From NCBI RefSeq assembly GCF_900104655.1, contig NZ_FNWD01000002.1, positions 124,001 through 188,000 of the forward strand: DNA of 64,000 bases, read 5' to 3'. The notes below the pieces were generated by a model. That model was not told the DNA's origin. It was given only the letters and a program-made list of their open reading frames with translations, and ran no database searches. This stretch comes from Millionella massiliensis. GTDB lineage: Bacteria; Bacteroidota; Bacteroidia; Bacteroidales; Rikenellaceae. The translations under genes were made by a program, and so were the position numbers. Below, in pieces: positions 9,601 to 18,114 of this stretch. The stretch's first letter is position 1. The number at the start of each line of letters is the position of its first letter.

Positions 9601-9989
9601 CCAGCGTCGGGAACAGCCAACCCGCTGCGGCCATGTACTACAACGACCAGAAACCGGACAAAATCTTCTACCAGGGTCTTGCGCTGCGCAAACTGGGCGA
9701 GGAGGCCGAAGCTCGCGGTCGCTTCAACCGACTGATCGATTTCGGTGAAAAACACCTCTTCGATACCTTCAAAATGGACTACTTCGCCGTATCACTGCCC
9801 GACCTGCAAATTTGGGAAGACGATATGGACAAGAAAAACCGTATCCACTGCAACTACCTCATGGGCCTGGGCCATCTGGGGCTCGGCGATCTCGACAAGG
9901 CGAAACGCTACTTCGACATCGCTGCTTCCATGGACAATAACCATCAGGGGGTGCAGATCCATCGCCAGATGGCAGAAAACGGGCTATAG
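6687..9989 (+). CDS. DUF5107 domain protein with tetratricopeptide repeats
   Basis: 1100 residues. Residues about 30-330 form the DUF5107 region, a sugar-hydrolase-like beta-sandwich module with VMILPELGGRVQMAYDK, GPWISGGIEFNWPQHHRP and WWANPAVAVND. From about residue 455 to the end runs a long array of TPR-like helical pairs (YYLEALRRDPSDVRNNNAMG, LYNLGLSLKFQGKLDEAYDYF, PKAHYYLGNLWYDKRQYPEAI and others). No signal peptide is visible, so a cytoplasmic location is likely. Its coupling to a sugar porter (16 bases) points to carbohydrate metabolism, possibly binding or cleaving an imported sugar; activity is unknown. A terminator follows. Confidence 0.85.
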   Translation: MAENVKVWEEDVLLPTYGIGKPEKNPMFLEKRVYQGSSGVVYPYPVIERIEDTCKEQSYHAIFLENEYLKVMILPELGGRVQMAYDKIKQRHFIYYNHVIKPALVGLTGPWISGGIEFNWPQHHRPSTFLPVDYSIEKRADGSAVVWVSERERMFHQKGMAGFTLRPGRAVLEIQGKVYNPTPIPQTFLWWANPAVAVNDAYQSVFPGDVNAVFDHGKRDVSRYPIATGTYYKMDYSAGVDISRYKNIPVPTSYMAIRSKYNFVGGYENDTRAGVLHVANHHISPGKKQWTWGNGDFGQAWDRNLTDSDGPYIELMTGVFTDNQPDFTWLQPYEEKTFTQYFMPYRELGVVKNASADLLMNIEPAGEGARLKIFATSAQSGLRIRVTQNGETKFNEVRDVCPEEILDEMVPVADLKGINVEIRRADGKLLLGWEPEPDAIKEVPEPAKAALDPKDVATTEQLYLTGLHLEQYRHATYQATDYYLEALRRDPSDVRNNNAMGLWLIRKGQFAQAEPYLRRAVATLTERNPNPYDGEPLYNLGLSLKFQGKLDEAYDYFYKACWNAAWQDAGYYALAQISASKGNWEDALYEIDKSLLRNWHNLRGRHLKAAVLRHLGRADEALALIRASQAIDRFNFGCGFEEYLLTRKSEIRDELLARMRSEGHNYAELALDYASAGCWDEALEVVDMACSAAQTERTLLYYYKSWFLLEAGRTAEAEAAIREAEQQPADYCFPNTLEAILALQAVIAAAGGKAPKAHYYLGNLWYDKRQYPEAIAEWEASAREDDRFPTVFRNLSLAYFNKLGRRDEAVALLEKAFALDTTDARILMELDQLYKRLNRPHAERLAFLDQHRDVAFTRDDLYLEYVTLLNQLGRYADAIRMIDERRFHPWEGGEGKVPAQYQLARVEVVKVLLRDGEYEQALNLIDECFVYPHNLGEGKLHGAQENDFNYYKACALQALGREDEARALFRAASVGNSQPAAAMYYNDQKPDKIFYQGLALRKLGEEAEARGRFNRLIDFGEKHLFDTFKMDYFAVSLPDLQIWEDDMDKKNRIHCNYLMGLGHLGLGDLDKAKRYFDIAASMDNNHQGVQIHRQMAENGL

Positions 9990-10037
9990 CAGGGGCGGAG
10001 CCCTCTCCGACAGGCTCCGAACCGCTGTACTCCGATC

Positions 10038-10082
10038 GAACCGAGACGTCTCGCCGTGCAGGCCGGACGTCTCGGTTCTTTG
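10038..10082 (+). terminator. Terminator of the porter-DUF5107 operon
   Basis: 13-base stem 10038-10050 (GAACCGAGACGTC) with 10066-10078, then TTTG. Confidence 0.75.
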
Positions 10083-10193
10083 TTGCAAGGGGGGGGGGGA
10101 TGGAATCGGTTGCAAAGAGCGTGGAATCGTTACGAAATGTAGCTCCGTTCTGAAAAAGTACAGGAAGGCTGCGGTTCGACACCTCAAATTGTG

Positions 10194-10201
10194 TATCTTC
10201 G
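10194..10201 (+). promoter_or_regulatory. Possible -7 element of fucosidase gene
   Basis: TATCTTCG differs by one base from TAnnTTTG. The same variant precedes the OsmC gene at 37171. It lies about 133 bases before the ATG. Confidence 0.35.
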
Positions 10202-10333
10202 TCTTCTGTCTGTCGGCACTTGGTTTTGCCGATGGAGACGGCTTCGGACGGAGACCCGTTGCGATACCGCGGCGGAGTTCCGATAGTCGGTTGCCAAATG
10301 CGATGCTAACCCCAATCTAACCCTAATATACCG

Positions 10334-11383
10334 ATGAAAAAATCACTCTTTACGTTGTGTCTGACCCTCGGGGTCGCACTCGCGGCACAGGCCGGACCCC
10401 GGAAGCTCTACCTGCCGACCCCTTCGAAAAGCCCCAGTGAGGCGCAGCAAAAACAGATCGAACGCCGTTACGGCATGTTTATCCATTTCGGGATCAATAC
10501 GTTCCACGATCAGGAGTGGACCGACGGCTCGAAACCGGCCTCTTCGTATGCTCCCACGCAGATCGATGCCGAGCAGTGGATCCGCACGGCTCGCGATGCA
10601 GGTATGAAATACGTCATTCTGATTACCAAACACCACGACGGTTTCTGCCTGTGGGACAGCAAATACACCGAGTATGATGTGGCCAGTTCGCCTAACCCCA
10701 CCAATGTGGTCGAAGAGGTGGCCAAAGCCTGCCGCAAGTATGGCGTGGGGCTTGGGCTCTACTATTCGCTATGGGACCGCAAGGTCAACGGTAATGTCGA
10801 GGATCCCAGCAGTGACGAAGCCTACAACGAATACATGCTGGCCCAGCTCGACGAACTGATCCGTAGCGTGCGGAAATACACCCCGATTGTAGAATTCTGG
10901 TTCGACGGCGGTTGGGTAAAACAGAATTATCGCTGGCCGGTGATGGACATCTACCAGGTCATCAAATCGCAGGAGCCCGATTGCCAGATCGGAATCAACT
11001 GGAGCATCGGCGCGCCCGAGAATGTAGACAAGCACCCCGTACTGCCCGACCAGCAGCAGAACGGCTATCCGATCCGTTATTTCCCGAGCGATTTCCGGCT
11101 GGGCGACCCCTATCTTCCTGTGGACAACGATCCGAAAATCTTTGTGCACGATGGGAAGAGCTACTATATGCCGTGGGAATCGACCGTCTGCATCAGCCAG
11201 CGGTGGTTCTACAATACGCAGGACAATACGTTCAAATCGGTCGATGAACTGGAAAAACTCTATCGGCAGTGTACCAAGAACGACAATATTCTGATTCTGA
11301 ACTGTCCGCCCGGTCGCGACGGGAAACTGCGCGACAAGGATGTCGAAATCCTGAAGCAGTTGCGCGAACGGTTAGGTCTTTAG
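10334..11383 (+). CDS. Alpha-L-fucosidase, GH29 family, exported
   Basis: 349 residues with a clear signal peptide (MKKSLFTLCLTLGVALAAQA). GH29 landmarks: RRYGMFIHFGINTFHDQEW near residues 43-61, ITKHHDGFCLWDS with the substrate-binding His pair, and VEFWFDGG near residue 185, whose Asp is the family nucleophile. It would release alpha-linked fucose from host glycans or plant polymers in the periplasm. It is shorter than typical fucosidases (about 440+), lacking the C-terminal beta-sandwich, but many Bacteroidetes GH29 proteins are like this. It is followed by its own terminator. Confidence 0.9.
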   Translation: MKKSLFTLCLTLGVALAAQAGPRKLYLPTPSKSPSEAQQKQIERRYGMFIHFGINTFHDQEWTDGSKPASSYAPTQIDAEQWIRTARDAGMKYVILITKHHDGFCLWDSKYTEYDVASSPNPTNVVEEVAKACRKYGVGLGLYYSLWDRKVNGNVEDPSSDEAYNEYMLAQLDELIRSVRKYTPIVEFWFDGGWVKQNYRWPVMDIYQVIKSQEPDCQIGINWSIGAPENVDKHPVLPDQQQNGYPIRYFPSDFRLGDPYLPVDNDPKIFVHDGKSYYMPWESTVCISQRWFYNTQDNTFKSVDELEKLYRQCTKNDNILILNCPPGRDGKLRDKDVEILKQLRERLGL

Positions 11384-11405
11384 GAACAGCGTTTTGTGAA
11401 GTCCG

Positions 11406-11444
11406 GCCCGGCTATCTCGACCCTGAGGTGGCTGGGCTTTTTTT
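11406..11444 (+). terminator. Fucosidase terminator
   Basis: 12-pair stem with several G-U pairs (11406-11417 with 11426-11437), followed by TTTTTTT. Confidence 0.75.
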
Positions 11445-11852
11445 CGGGTTGGGGTAAATGGTTGCGGGCGAGTGGGGGTGAAACGGCCGGTGGCAGGGCT
11501 TTGCCTGAGTGACACGTGACAGACGGAAACGAGGGAGGTTATCCGGGAAGTAAGGGTAGGGGAGATGCGAAGAGCGACGGATATTTCGCAAGGCGAATGG
11601 CATCAAAAGCAAACCCCGTTCATTCCCCGGCGGATGGGTAATTTCAAGGCTGGATGGAGTGACAACCGGGCGAAAGCAGACCGGTGGGCTCGGGTTGAGC
11701 CGACTGGGGGAAAATCATGACATGCTTTGGGTGATGGTGAGAGGTTCGCAATGGAACGCGCCGCTGTTTGGGCGGGGTTAGTGTGTAATTTGGTTTTATT
11801 CCTGTCATTTTATCCTTATCTTTACCCCGAACGAAAACCCTATTCCAGTAGC
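11445..11852. other. Intergenic upstream of GH2 gene
   Basis: No gene recognised. A possible -7 element TATCTTTA (about 11817-11824) lies 29 bases before the GH2 ATG. Confidence 0.45.
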
Positions 11853-14375
11853 ATGAAAAAGAAAAATTATCTGTTTTTAGCCTTGGGCTTATTGTTTTTC
11901 GGGGCCCTTTCGGCGCAGGTGCGGCGCGAGTTTCTGCTCGAAAAAGACTGGAAATTCACCCGCACGGACGACTCGCTGGCCATTCGTCCCGACTATGACG
12001 ACGCGGCTTGGCAGTCGGTCACCGTCCCGCACGACTGGGCCATCTACGGACCCTTCAATCCCAACAACGATAAACAGAACGTGGCCATCGTACAGGACGG
12101 TCAGGTGGAACCCAGCGAACACGCCGGTCGTACCGGCGGTCTGCCCTTTGTCGGCACCGGTTGGTACCGTACTCGGTTCAGCGTGCCGGAGGTGGCCGAC
12201 CGGAGCGGAAAGCGGGTTACGCTTCAGTTCGACGGTGCCATGAGCGATGCGCACGTTTGGGTCAACGGCCGGCTGGTCGGTGTCTGGCCCTACGGATACA
12301 ACACGTTTTATTTCGACGTGACCCCCTATCTGAATCCTGACGGACAAGATAACGTGCTGGCTGTTCGGCTGGAAAACCTGCCCGAATCGTCACGCTGGTA
12401 CCCCGGTGCCGGGCTCTATCGCAACGTCCATGTGATTGTGAACGAAGCGGCCCACATTCCCGTGTGGGGAAGCCATGTGACCACCCCCGTCGTGGAAAAG
12501 GAGTTCGCGAAGGTGAACCTGAAAACCGAAGTGGTGCTGCCCGAGGGGGCCTCCGTGGAGCGTTTCCGCCTGGAGACCGAGATCCTCGACAGTGCTGGCA
12601 AAGCGGTGGCTCGCGCGGTGTCGAAACTCACGCCGTTCGATCGGCAGACCTTCACGCAGGAGCTGGTGGTCGAGCATCCCGCCCTGTGGGATCTGGAGAC
12701 GCCGACCCTCTATACCGCAGTCTCGCGGCTCTATGAAGATGAACAGTTGAAAGACGAGTATGTCACCCCGTTCGGTATCCGTACGATCGAGATTCGTCCG
12801 GACGACGGCTTCTATCTGAATGGTCGGAAAACGGTCTTCAAGGGCGTCTGCAACCACCACGACCTGGGGCCGCTCGGTGCGGCTGTCAATGACGCCGCCA
12901 TCCGTCGCCAGGTGCGCATCATGAAGGATATGGGCGTCAATGCCATCCGCACGTCTCACAACATGCCGGCTCCGGAGCTGGTACGGGCCTGCGACGAGAT
13001 GGGGATGATGCTGATGGTCGAAACGTTCGACGAATGGAAGTCTCCCAAATGCCAGAACGGTTACAACCGCCTCTTCGACGAGTGGGCCGAACGGGATCTG
13101 GTGAACGTGGTGCGCCACTACCGCAACTCGCCCAGTGTGGTGATGTGGTGCATCGGCAACGAGGTGCCGGAACAGGGAACCCAACACGGTGCGAAGGTGG
13201 CCCGCTGGTTGCAGGACATTGTCCACCGCGAGGATCCGACGCGTCCCGTGACGCAGGGGATGGATAATCCCGGTGCGGTGATCAACAACAACTTTGCGGC
13301 CGTGATGGACGTTCCGGGGTTCAACTACCGTCCGTTCATGTATCCCGAAAACTACCGAAAACTGCCGCAGCAGATCGTGCTGGGGAGCGAAACGGCTTCG
13401 ACGGTCAGCTCGCGCGGGGTTTACAAATTCCCGGTCGTGCGGGCCGCGATGAAGACCTATCCGGACCATCAGGCCTCGTCGTACGACGTAGAACACTGCG
13501 GCTGGTCGAACCTGCCCGAGGACGACTTCATCCAGCACGAGGATCTGCCTTACACCATCGGCGAATTTGTCTGGACCGGCTTCGACTACCTCGGTGAACC
13601 GACGCCGTACTACACCAACTGGCCCAGCCACAGTTCGCTGTTTGGGATTGTCGATTTGGCCGGTATTCCGAAAGACCGTTATTATCTCTATCGCAGCCAC
13701 TGGAACCCGTCGGTCGAAACGCTCCACATCCTGCCTCACTGGAGTTGGCCCGAAGAGCGGATCGGCGATACCATTCCGGTCTTCGTCTACACGAACTACC
13801 CCTCGGCTGAACTCTTTATCAACGGGGTGAGTCAGGGCGTCCGTACCAAGGATACGACCGTTCGGCTCGAGGGCTCCTATACGCCGGAAGCGCAGGCCGC
13901 TTTCGAACGCCAGAAACGTTACCGTCTGATGTGGATGGATACGCGCTACGAACCGGGTACGATCCGGGTGGTGGCCTACGACTCGACGGGTCGGGCGGTG
14001 GCCGAACGCGAGGTGCATACGGCCGGCAAGCCTCACCACATCGAACTCACGGCCGACCGTACCGTGCTCGATGCGACGGGCAAGGACCTTTCGTTCATCA
14101 ACGTGCGTGTCGTGGACCGCGACGGAAACCTATGCCCGGACGATACGCGTGAGATCAGTTTCCGCGTGAAGGGTGCGGGGAGCTATCGTGCAGCGGCAAA
14201 CGGTAATCCGGCGTCGCTCGAGCTCTTCCACCTGCCCCAGATGAAACTTTTCAGCGGCCAGTTGACGGCCATCGTACAGAGCGCTGACGAACCGGGTGAG
14301 ATTGTTTTCGAGGCTTCGGCTCCCGGCGTGCGCGGTGCCAAACTGGTACTGAAATCGGTAGAGGCCGAAAAATAA
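11853..14375 (+). CDS. Glycoside hydrolase family 2 protein, DUF4982 type (probable beta-galactosidase)
   Basis: 840 residues from the ATG at 11853, chosen because MKKKNYLFLALGLLFFGALSAQ is a signal peptide; the frame extends 42 codons upstream without coding character. Domains in order: sugar-binding jelly roll (about 25-210, with PHDWAI and GGLPFVGTGWYR), immunoglobulin-like domain, TIM barrel (KGVCNHHDLGPLG, then MWCIGNEVPE whose Glu is acid/base, and IVLGSETAST whose Glu is the likely nucleophile), then DUF4982 and a C-terminal Ig-like domain. It acts in the periplasm on beta-galactosides or related sugars; exact specificity is unknown. It sits beside the GH29 fucosidase, suggesting host-glycan degradation. 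Confidence 0.92.
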   Translation: MKKKNYLFLALGLLFFGALSAQVRREFLLEKDWKFTRTDDSLAIRPDYDDAAWQSVTVPHDWAIYGPFNPNNDKQNVAIVQDGQVEPSEHAGRTGGLPFVGTGWYRTRFSVPEVADRSGKRVTLQFDGAMSDAHVWVNGRLVGVWPYGYNTFYFDVTPYLNPDGQDNVLAVRLENLPESSRWYPGAGLYRNVHVIVNEAAHIPVWGSHVTTPVVEKEFAKVNLKTEVVLPEGASVERFRLETEILDSAGKAVARAVSKLTPFDRQTFTQELVVEHPALWDLETPTLYTAVSRLYEDEQLKDEYVTPFGIRTIEIRPDDGFYLNGRKTVFKGVCNHHDLGPLGAAVNDAAIRRQVRIMKDMGVNAIRTSHNMPAPELVRACDEMGMMLMVETFDEWKSPKCQNGYNRLFDEWAERDLVNVVRHYRNSPSVVMWCIGNEVPEQGTQHGAKVARWLQDIVHREDPTRPVTQGMDNPGAVINNNFAAVMDVPGFNYRPFMYPENYRKLPQQIVLGSETASTVSSRGVYKFPVVRAAMKTYPDHQASSYDVEHCGWSNLPEDDFIQHEDLPYTIGEFVWTGFDYLGEPTPYYTNWPSHSSLFGIVDLAGIPKDRYYLYRSHWNPSVETLHILPHWSWPEERIGDTIPVFVYTNYPSAELFINGVSQGVRTKDTTVRLEGSYTPEAQAAFERQKRYRLMWMDTRYEPGTIRVVAYDSTGRAVAEREVHTAGKPHHIELTADRTVLDATGKDLSFINVRVVDRDGNLCPDDTREISFRVKGAGSYRAAANGNPASLELFHLPQMKLFSGQLTAIVQSADEPGEIVFEASAPGVRGAKLVLKSVEAEK

Positions 14376-14430
14376 TAGATTGTGAGCTCAGGGCGCCCAT
14401 GTGGTGCAAATAAGATCATTCGAATCGTAT

Positions 14431-14483
14431 CCGCCCGGATCGGCAGCCCTTGTGGGGGATGCCGGTCCGGGCGGGTTCTTTTT
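14431..14483 (+). terminator. GH2 terminator
   Basis: 15-pair stem (14431-14445 with 14460-14474, one G-T pair) then TTCTTTTTC. Confidence 0.8.
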
Positions 14484-14581
14484 CGGGGGAATCGGGTATA
14501 AATAAGGGTGTGACGCGGTACACGGAGTCGACTTCGTTGACGCACTGTGGGAACGAAGCGCTGGACCTGTCTCCGTGTGTG

Positions 14582-14624
14582 GAAAACAGAGAGGGCGGTC
14601 CCAATCGGGAACCGCCCTCTCTGT
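14582..14624 (-). terminator. gdhA terminator
   Basis: 14-base perfect stem 14586-14599 with 14611-14624 (ACAGAGAGGGCGGT), an inner CCC/GGG extension across a one-base bulge, then TTTTCC on the minus strand. Confidence 0.75.
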
Positions 14625-14659
14625 CATTTATGTCGGTTGTGGCCGGGGAGTGCGCCGGA

Positions 14660-16015
14660 TTAAACGATCCCCTGTGCCAGCATGGCGTTGGCTACCTTGC
14701 GGAAACCGGCGATGTTGGCGCCTTTCACGTAGTTTACGTAGCCGTCGGGTTCGGTCCCGTACTCAACGCAAACAGCGTGGATGTTCTTCATGATCGAGTG
14801 GAGTTTTTCGTCGACCTCTTCGGGACTCCATTTCAGTCGTTCGGAGTTCTGGGTCATCTCCAGGCCGGAGGTGGCTACACCGCCGGCGTTCGATGCCTTA
14901 CCGGGCGAGTAGAGCAGTTTGTGCTGCTGGAAAGCGTGTACGGCCTCGGGGGTCGAGGGCATGTTGGCACCTTCGGCCACGCAGATACAACCGTTGGCGA
15001 TCAGTTTGGCAGCATCTTCGCCGTCCAGTTCGTTCTGGGTGGCGCAGGGCATGGCGATGTCGCATTTCACGCCCCAGGGACGTTCACCGGGGTAGTAGGT
15101 TGCGCTCGGGTAGCGGTCGGCGTACTCTTTGATGCGGCCGCGGTAGATGTTCTTCAGCTCGAAGATGTAGTCCAGTTTTTCGGCGTCGATGCCGTCCGGG
15201 TCGTAGATGTAGCCCGACGAGTCGGAGGCCGTAACGACTTTGGCACCAAGCTGGGTCATCTTCTGGATGGCGTATTGAGCCACGTTACCCGAACCGGAGA
15301 TGGCTACGATCTTGCCTTTGGGGCTGTCGCCTCGGGTGGCGAGCATCTCCTGAGCGAAGTAGCTTACGCCGTAGCCGGTGGCTTCGGGACGCAGCGGGCT
15401 GCCGCCCCAGTCGAGACCTTTGCCTGTGAAAGTGCCGGTGAATTCGTTGCGCAGGCGTTTGTACTGGCCGAACATGAAGCCGATTTCGCGGGCGCCCACG
15501 CCGATGTCGCCGGCAGGAACGTCAGTGTCGGCACCGATGTGGCGCTGGAGTTCGGTTACGAAGCTCTGGCAGAAGCGCATCACTTCGTTGTCCGATTTAC
15601 CTTTGGGGTTGAAGTCCGAGCCGCCTTTGCCGCCGCCCATGGGCAGGGTGGTCAGGGCGTTTTTGAAGGTCTGTTCGAAGGCGAGGAACTTCAGAATGCT
15701 GAGGTTTACCGACGAGTGGAAACGGATACCGCCTTTATATGGGCCGATGGCGCTGTTCATCTGCACGCGGAAACCGCGGTTGATCTCCACTTCGCCCTTG
15801 TCGTTGACCCACGGTACACGGAAGATGATGACGCGTTCCGGTTCGGCGATGCGTTCCAGCACTTTCATCTTCATCAGTACGGGGTTTTCTATGATGTACG
15901 AGGCGAGGCTTTCCACCACTTCCTGGACGGCCTGGTGGAACTCGGGCTCGTTCGGATTCTTTGCCTTGATGCGCGACATGAAGTCGCTCACATACTGTTG
16001 TGCTTGTTTTTCCAT
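14660..16015 (-). CDS. gdhA: NADP-specific glutamate dehydrogenase
   Basis: 451 residues, the size of the hexameric NADP enzyme. It interconverts 2-oxoglutarate plus ammonia with glutamate and is the main ammonia-assimilating enzyme in Bacteroidetes. Visible motifs: GPYKGGIRFH at 91-100, LPMGGGKGGSDFNPKGKS at 124-141 (substrate-binding and catalytic lysines), and a Rossmann loop ISGSGNVAQYA near 240. The open start is an ATG at 16015, 43 bases downstream of a well-formed promoter (16087-16058). Confidence 0.97.
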   Translation of the reverse strand: MEKQAQQYVSDFMSRIKAKNPNEPEFHQAVQEVVESLASYIIENPVLMKMKVLERIAEPERVIIFRVPWVNDKGEVEINRGFRVQMNSAIGPYKGGIRFHSSVNLSILKFLAFEQTFKNALTTLPMGGGKGGSDFNPKGKSDNEVMRFCQSFVTELQRHIGADTDVPAGDIGVGAREIGFMFGQYKRLRNEFTGTFTGKGLDWGGSPLRPEATGYGVSYFAQEMLATRGDSPKGKIVAISGSGNVAQYAIQKMTQLGAKVVTASDSSGYIYDPDGIDAEKLDYIFELKNIYRGRIKEYADRYPSATYYPGERPWGVKCDIAMPCATQNELDGEDAAKLIANGCICVAEGANMPSTPEAVHAFQQHKLLYSPGKASNAGGVATSGLEMTQNSERLKWSPEEVDEKLHSIMKNIHAVCVEYGTEPDGYVNYVKGANIAGFRKVANAMLAQGIV

Positions 16016-16057
16016 CTACTGCTTGAAATTTAGGTCCAAATTCTTTTCCTGAAGTTG

Positions 16058-16087
16058 CAAAAATAGTACTCAGATCGTTTCTTGCAA
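16058..16087 (-). promoter_or_regulatory. gdhA promoter
   Basis: TTG (16087-16085), 19-base spacer, TATTTTTG (16065-16058): a textbook Bacteroidetes -33/-7 arrangement. Confidence 0.75.
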
Positions 16088-16161
16088 CGGTTTGTTGGAT
16101 TTTAAACATCAGTAGAAAAATTTGAACGTATTTTGTCGTTCACTTTACGTCCTCTTTACCG

Positions 16162-16169
16162 TATCTTTG
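16162..16169 (+). promoter_or_regulatory. -7 element of lrgAB operon
   Basis: TATCTTTG ends only 4 bases before the lrgA ATG at 16174, so transcription would begin at or next to the start codon. Confidence 0.6.
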
Positions 16170-16173
16170 CACC

Positions 16174-16557
16174 ATGAAATTCTTGGTTCAGTCTTTCTGG
16201 CTGCTTTTCTTCTATCTGTTGGGCCTCGGCCTGAGTATGCTCATCGGCGGCATTATCCCCGGAAGCGTGCTGGGAATGGTACTCTTGTTCATGGCGCTGG
16301 CCTTCGGTTGGCTCTCACCCGATAAGGTGAGCCGCGTGTCGGAACTCCTGATCGACAACATGGTGCTCTTTTTTCTGCCGGCGGCCGTCGGGCTGATCAC
16401 CTCGGCCAGCCTGATCTCGGCCAATCTGGTCGCCATTCTGGTGGCAGCGGCCGTCAGTACGGTGCTGATCGTGGCGGCGGTAGCCATCACCCAACAACGC
16501 ATGGAAATCCATAAACGTAAACGTAAAATCCGGGAGGGGGGACATGAAACTCGATAG
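16174..16557 (+). CDS. lrgA: CidA/LrgA family membrane protein
   Basis: 127 residues, four hydrophobic helices, and the family motif GSVLGMVLLFMALAFGWLSPDKV. LrgA/CidA proteins are holin-like small membrane proteins implicated in murein hydrolase control and in pyruvate or glycolate-type transport, always paired with LrgB. Here lrgB follows with a 14-base overlap. The C-terminus is basic and cytoplasmic. The start codon almost abuts the -7 box, implying a leaderless message. Confidence 0.88.
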   Translation: MKFLVQSFWLLFFYLLGLGLSMLIGGIIPGSVLGMVLLFMALAFGWLSPDKVSRVSELLIDNMVLFFLPAAVGLITSASLISANLVAILVAAAVSTVLIVAAVAITQQRMEIHKRKRKIREGGHETR

Positions 16558-17260
16558 TACACTGGATGCGCTGGGCGTCCTGGTTGGCTCGCAGATCTTT
16601 CTGCTGACCTTCACCATCGGAATTTATGTGTTGTCGCTGTGGCTCTTCCGACGCACGCGGGTGGGGCTGCTGCATCCGCTGATTACCTCCGGAGCCGTCA
16701 TTATCGTATTTCTGCTGGCGACAGGCATCTCTTATGAACAGTACCACAGTGCCACGGCGCTGATCGATTTTATGCTGGGTCCGTCGGTTGTGGCGCTTGG
16801 TTATGCGCTCTATCGGCAGGTGGAGCAGCTCAAGGCCAATGCGGTTTCGATCGTTACGTCGGTCGTGGTGGGGAGTGTGGTTGGTATCGTGAGCGTAATT
16901 CTTATCATCCGTCTCTTCGGTGCGGGCCATACGATCGAGGCTTCGCTGGTGCCGAAGTCGGTCACCACGCCCATTGCCATGTCGATCTCGGAGCGTTCGG
17001 GCGGTATCGGCTCGCTGACGGCCATTGTGGTGATTCTGACCGGGATCTTCGGTAGCATTGTGGGACCTTTCGTGCTCCGCAAACTGAACATTACCAGCAA
17101 AATCGCGAAGGGACTGGCGCTGGGTTCGGCGGCCCACGGGGTCGGAACGGCCAAAGCGATGGAGATGGGGGCGGTCGAAGGGGCTGTGAGCGGTCTGGCG
17201 ATCGGTCTGATGGGGCTGGTGACGGCATTGCTGGTGCCGGTGATCGAAAAGATTTTGTAG
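16544..17260 (+). CDS. lrgB: LrgB/CidB family antiholin-like membrane protein
   Basis: 238 residues, about 7 membrane helices, full family length. Conserved LrgB blocks: LLHPLITSGAVIIV, LGPSVVALGYALYRQ, PKSVTTPIAMSISERSGGIGSLTA and GLALGSAAHGVGTAKAMEMG. It acts with LrgA in the inner membrane. The start overlaps lrgA by 14 bases, so translation is coupled. Confidence 0.93.
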   Translation: MKLDSTLDALGVLVGSQIFLLTFTIGIYVLSLWLFRRTRVGLLHPLITSGAVIIVFLLATGISYEQYHSATALIDFMLGPSVVALGYALYRQVEQLKANAVSIVTSVVVGSVVGIVSVILIIRLFGAGHTIEASLVPKSVTTPIAMSISERSGGIGSLTAIVVILTGIFGSIVGPFVLRKLNITSKIAKGLALGSAAHGVGTAKAMEMGAVEGAVSGLAIGLMGLVTALLVPVIEKIL

Positions 17261-17301
17261 GTGTTTGATAGGTCTGTATTGCCGATAATCAGATAGAAAC
17301 A

Positions 17302-18048
17302 ATGAAACAATTATTAACTGATTATCTTGAAATATGTTTGAAATACCGAAAGGAATATCTTAGTAAGCCGGAAAGGAAACAACGGTATATTCTTTTAGCG
17401 GAATGGGCTAAGGCTCAATATGCGGAGGAGAATCCGACTATCCCTGAATTATATGAGTTTTGGGATAAATATAAAGATGTTAGCTATAATAAAATTTTTA
17501 TCGAAAAGGCAGTAGTCCCAACGGTCAATGAGGACTTTCAAAACGGAGGCGTAGACGGATTGAAGTTCCTATTCTACTGTTTGCGTGGTAGGGATATGAT
17601 TGAATATTTATCAACTACAAGTCCTGTGTTTATATTTTCTGGTGGGAATAATTACAAATACGGTTCGGTTCAGTTGGCTGATTTGGTTCTTGAAAAAGAT
17701 CCGAATAATGAAGATGCGTTAAAAGCAAAGTATTTCATAGAGAAAGAGTATTTGCGGAATTCAATACATGAAATCCCTTTTGGAGTTTTGAACGGCATGA
17801 ATGGAGCAAGTATCTCGGATATACCGAATATGTTAAGCGCGGTTGACAACTTCGAAGTTATTTCAGACAAACTGAAAATCTATAATGACGAAATACTTAT
17901 AGAGGATTGTAGAAAATTTTATGTTGCATACAGAGAATATCTGAAGCAACAGAGTCAGTACAATAATTTTGAAGATTATTTAAATCAGAATGACATTCCA
18001 TATGAACGATATTGTGGTATATACTGCTATGATAAGGATAATCAGTAA
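17302..18048 (+). CDS. Hypothetical protein, AT-rich and probably acquired
   Basis: 248 residues, unrecognised. It is soluble, acidic and rich in Asn, Tyr, Lys and Ile, with no signal peptide or clear motif. The C-terminus reads NQNDIPYERYCGIYCYDKDNQ. Three sampled 60-base lines give 37%, 38% and 25% GC, far below the neighbouring genes, and codons end mostly in A/T. It starts 41 bases after lrgB and is followed by a bidirectional-looking terminator. The N-terminus (helical, Trp/Tyr-rich) and overall size resemble cargo or immunity proteins found singly in accessory loci, but that is only a guess. Confidence 0.8.
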   Translation: MKQLLTDYLEICLKYRKEYLSKPERKQRYILLAEWAKAQYAEENPTIPELYEFWDKYKDVSYNKIFIEKAVVPTVNEDFQNGGVDGLKFLFYCLRGRDMIEYLSTTSPVFIFSGGNNYKYGSVQLADLVLEKDPNNEDALKAKYFIEKEYLRNSIHEIPFGVLNGMNGASISDIPNMLSAVDNFEVISDKLKIYNDEILIEDCRKFYVAYREYLKQQSQYNNFEDYLNQNDIPYERYCGIYCYDKDNQ

Positions 18049-18114
18049 ATATAGACAATAGGCGGCTCAACCTTTTTTGAAAGGTCGATGACTCACCAAA
18101 TATATTAGAGAAGG

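Larger units (their letters stand above)
9990..10333. other. Intergenic: terminator, G11 tract and probable fucosidase promoter
   Basis: Holds the terminator at 10038-10082, an 11-G run at 10089-10099, and a -7-like TATCTTCG at 10194-10201. No gene was seen. Confidence 0.55.

Noticed and set aside
6600-9755. 1051-residue open frame antisense to the DUF5107-TPR gene
   Set aside because: Very long, but it results from the codon bias of the sense gene; the product is His/Gly/Val-rich without domains or signal, while the sense strand has TPRs.
10089-10099. G11 run as a phase-variation switch
   Set aside because: It lies in a transcribed-spacer region after a terminator and more than 90 bases before any promoter-like element, so no link to expression is visible.
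12390-14039. 549-residue antisense frame in the GH2 gene
   Set aside because: Shadow of the GH2 catalytic region, no own motifs.
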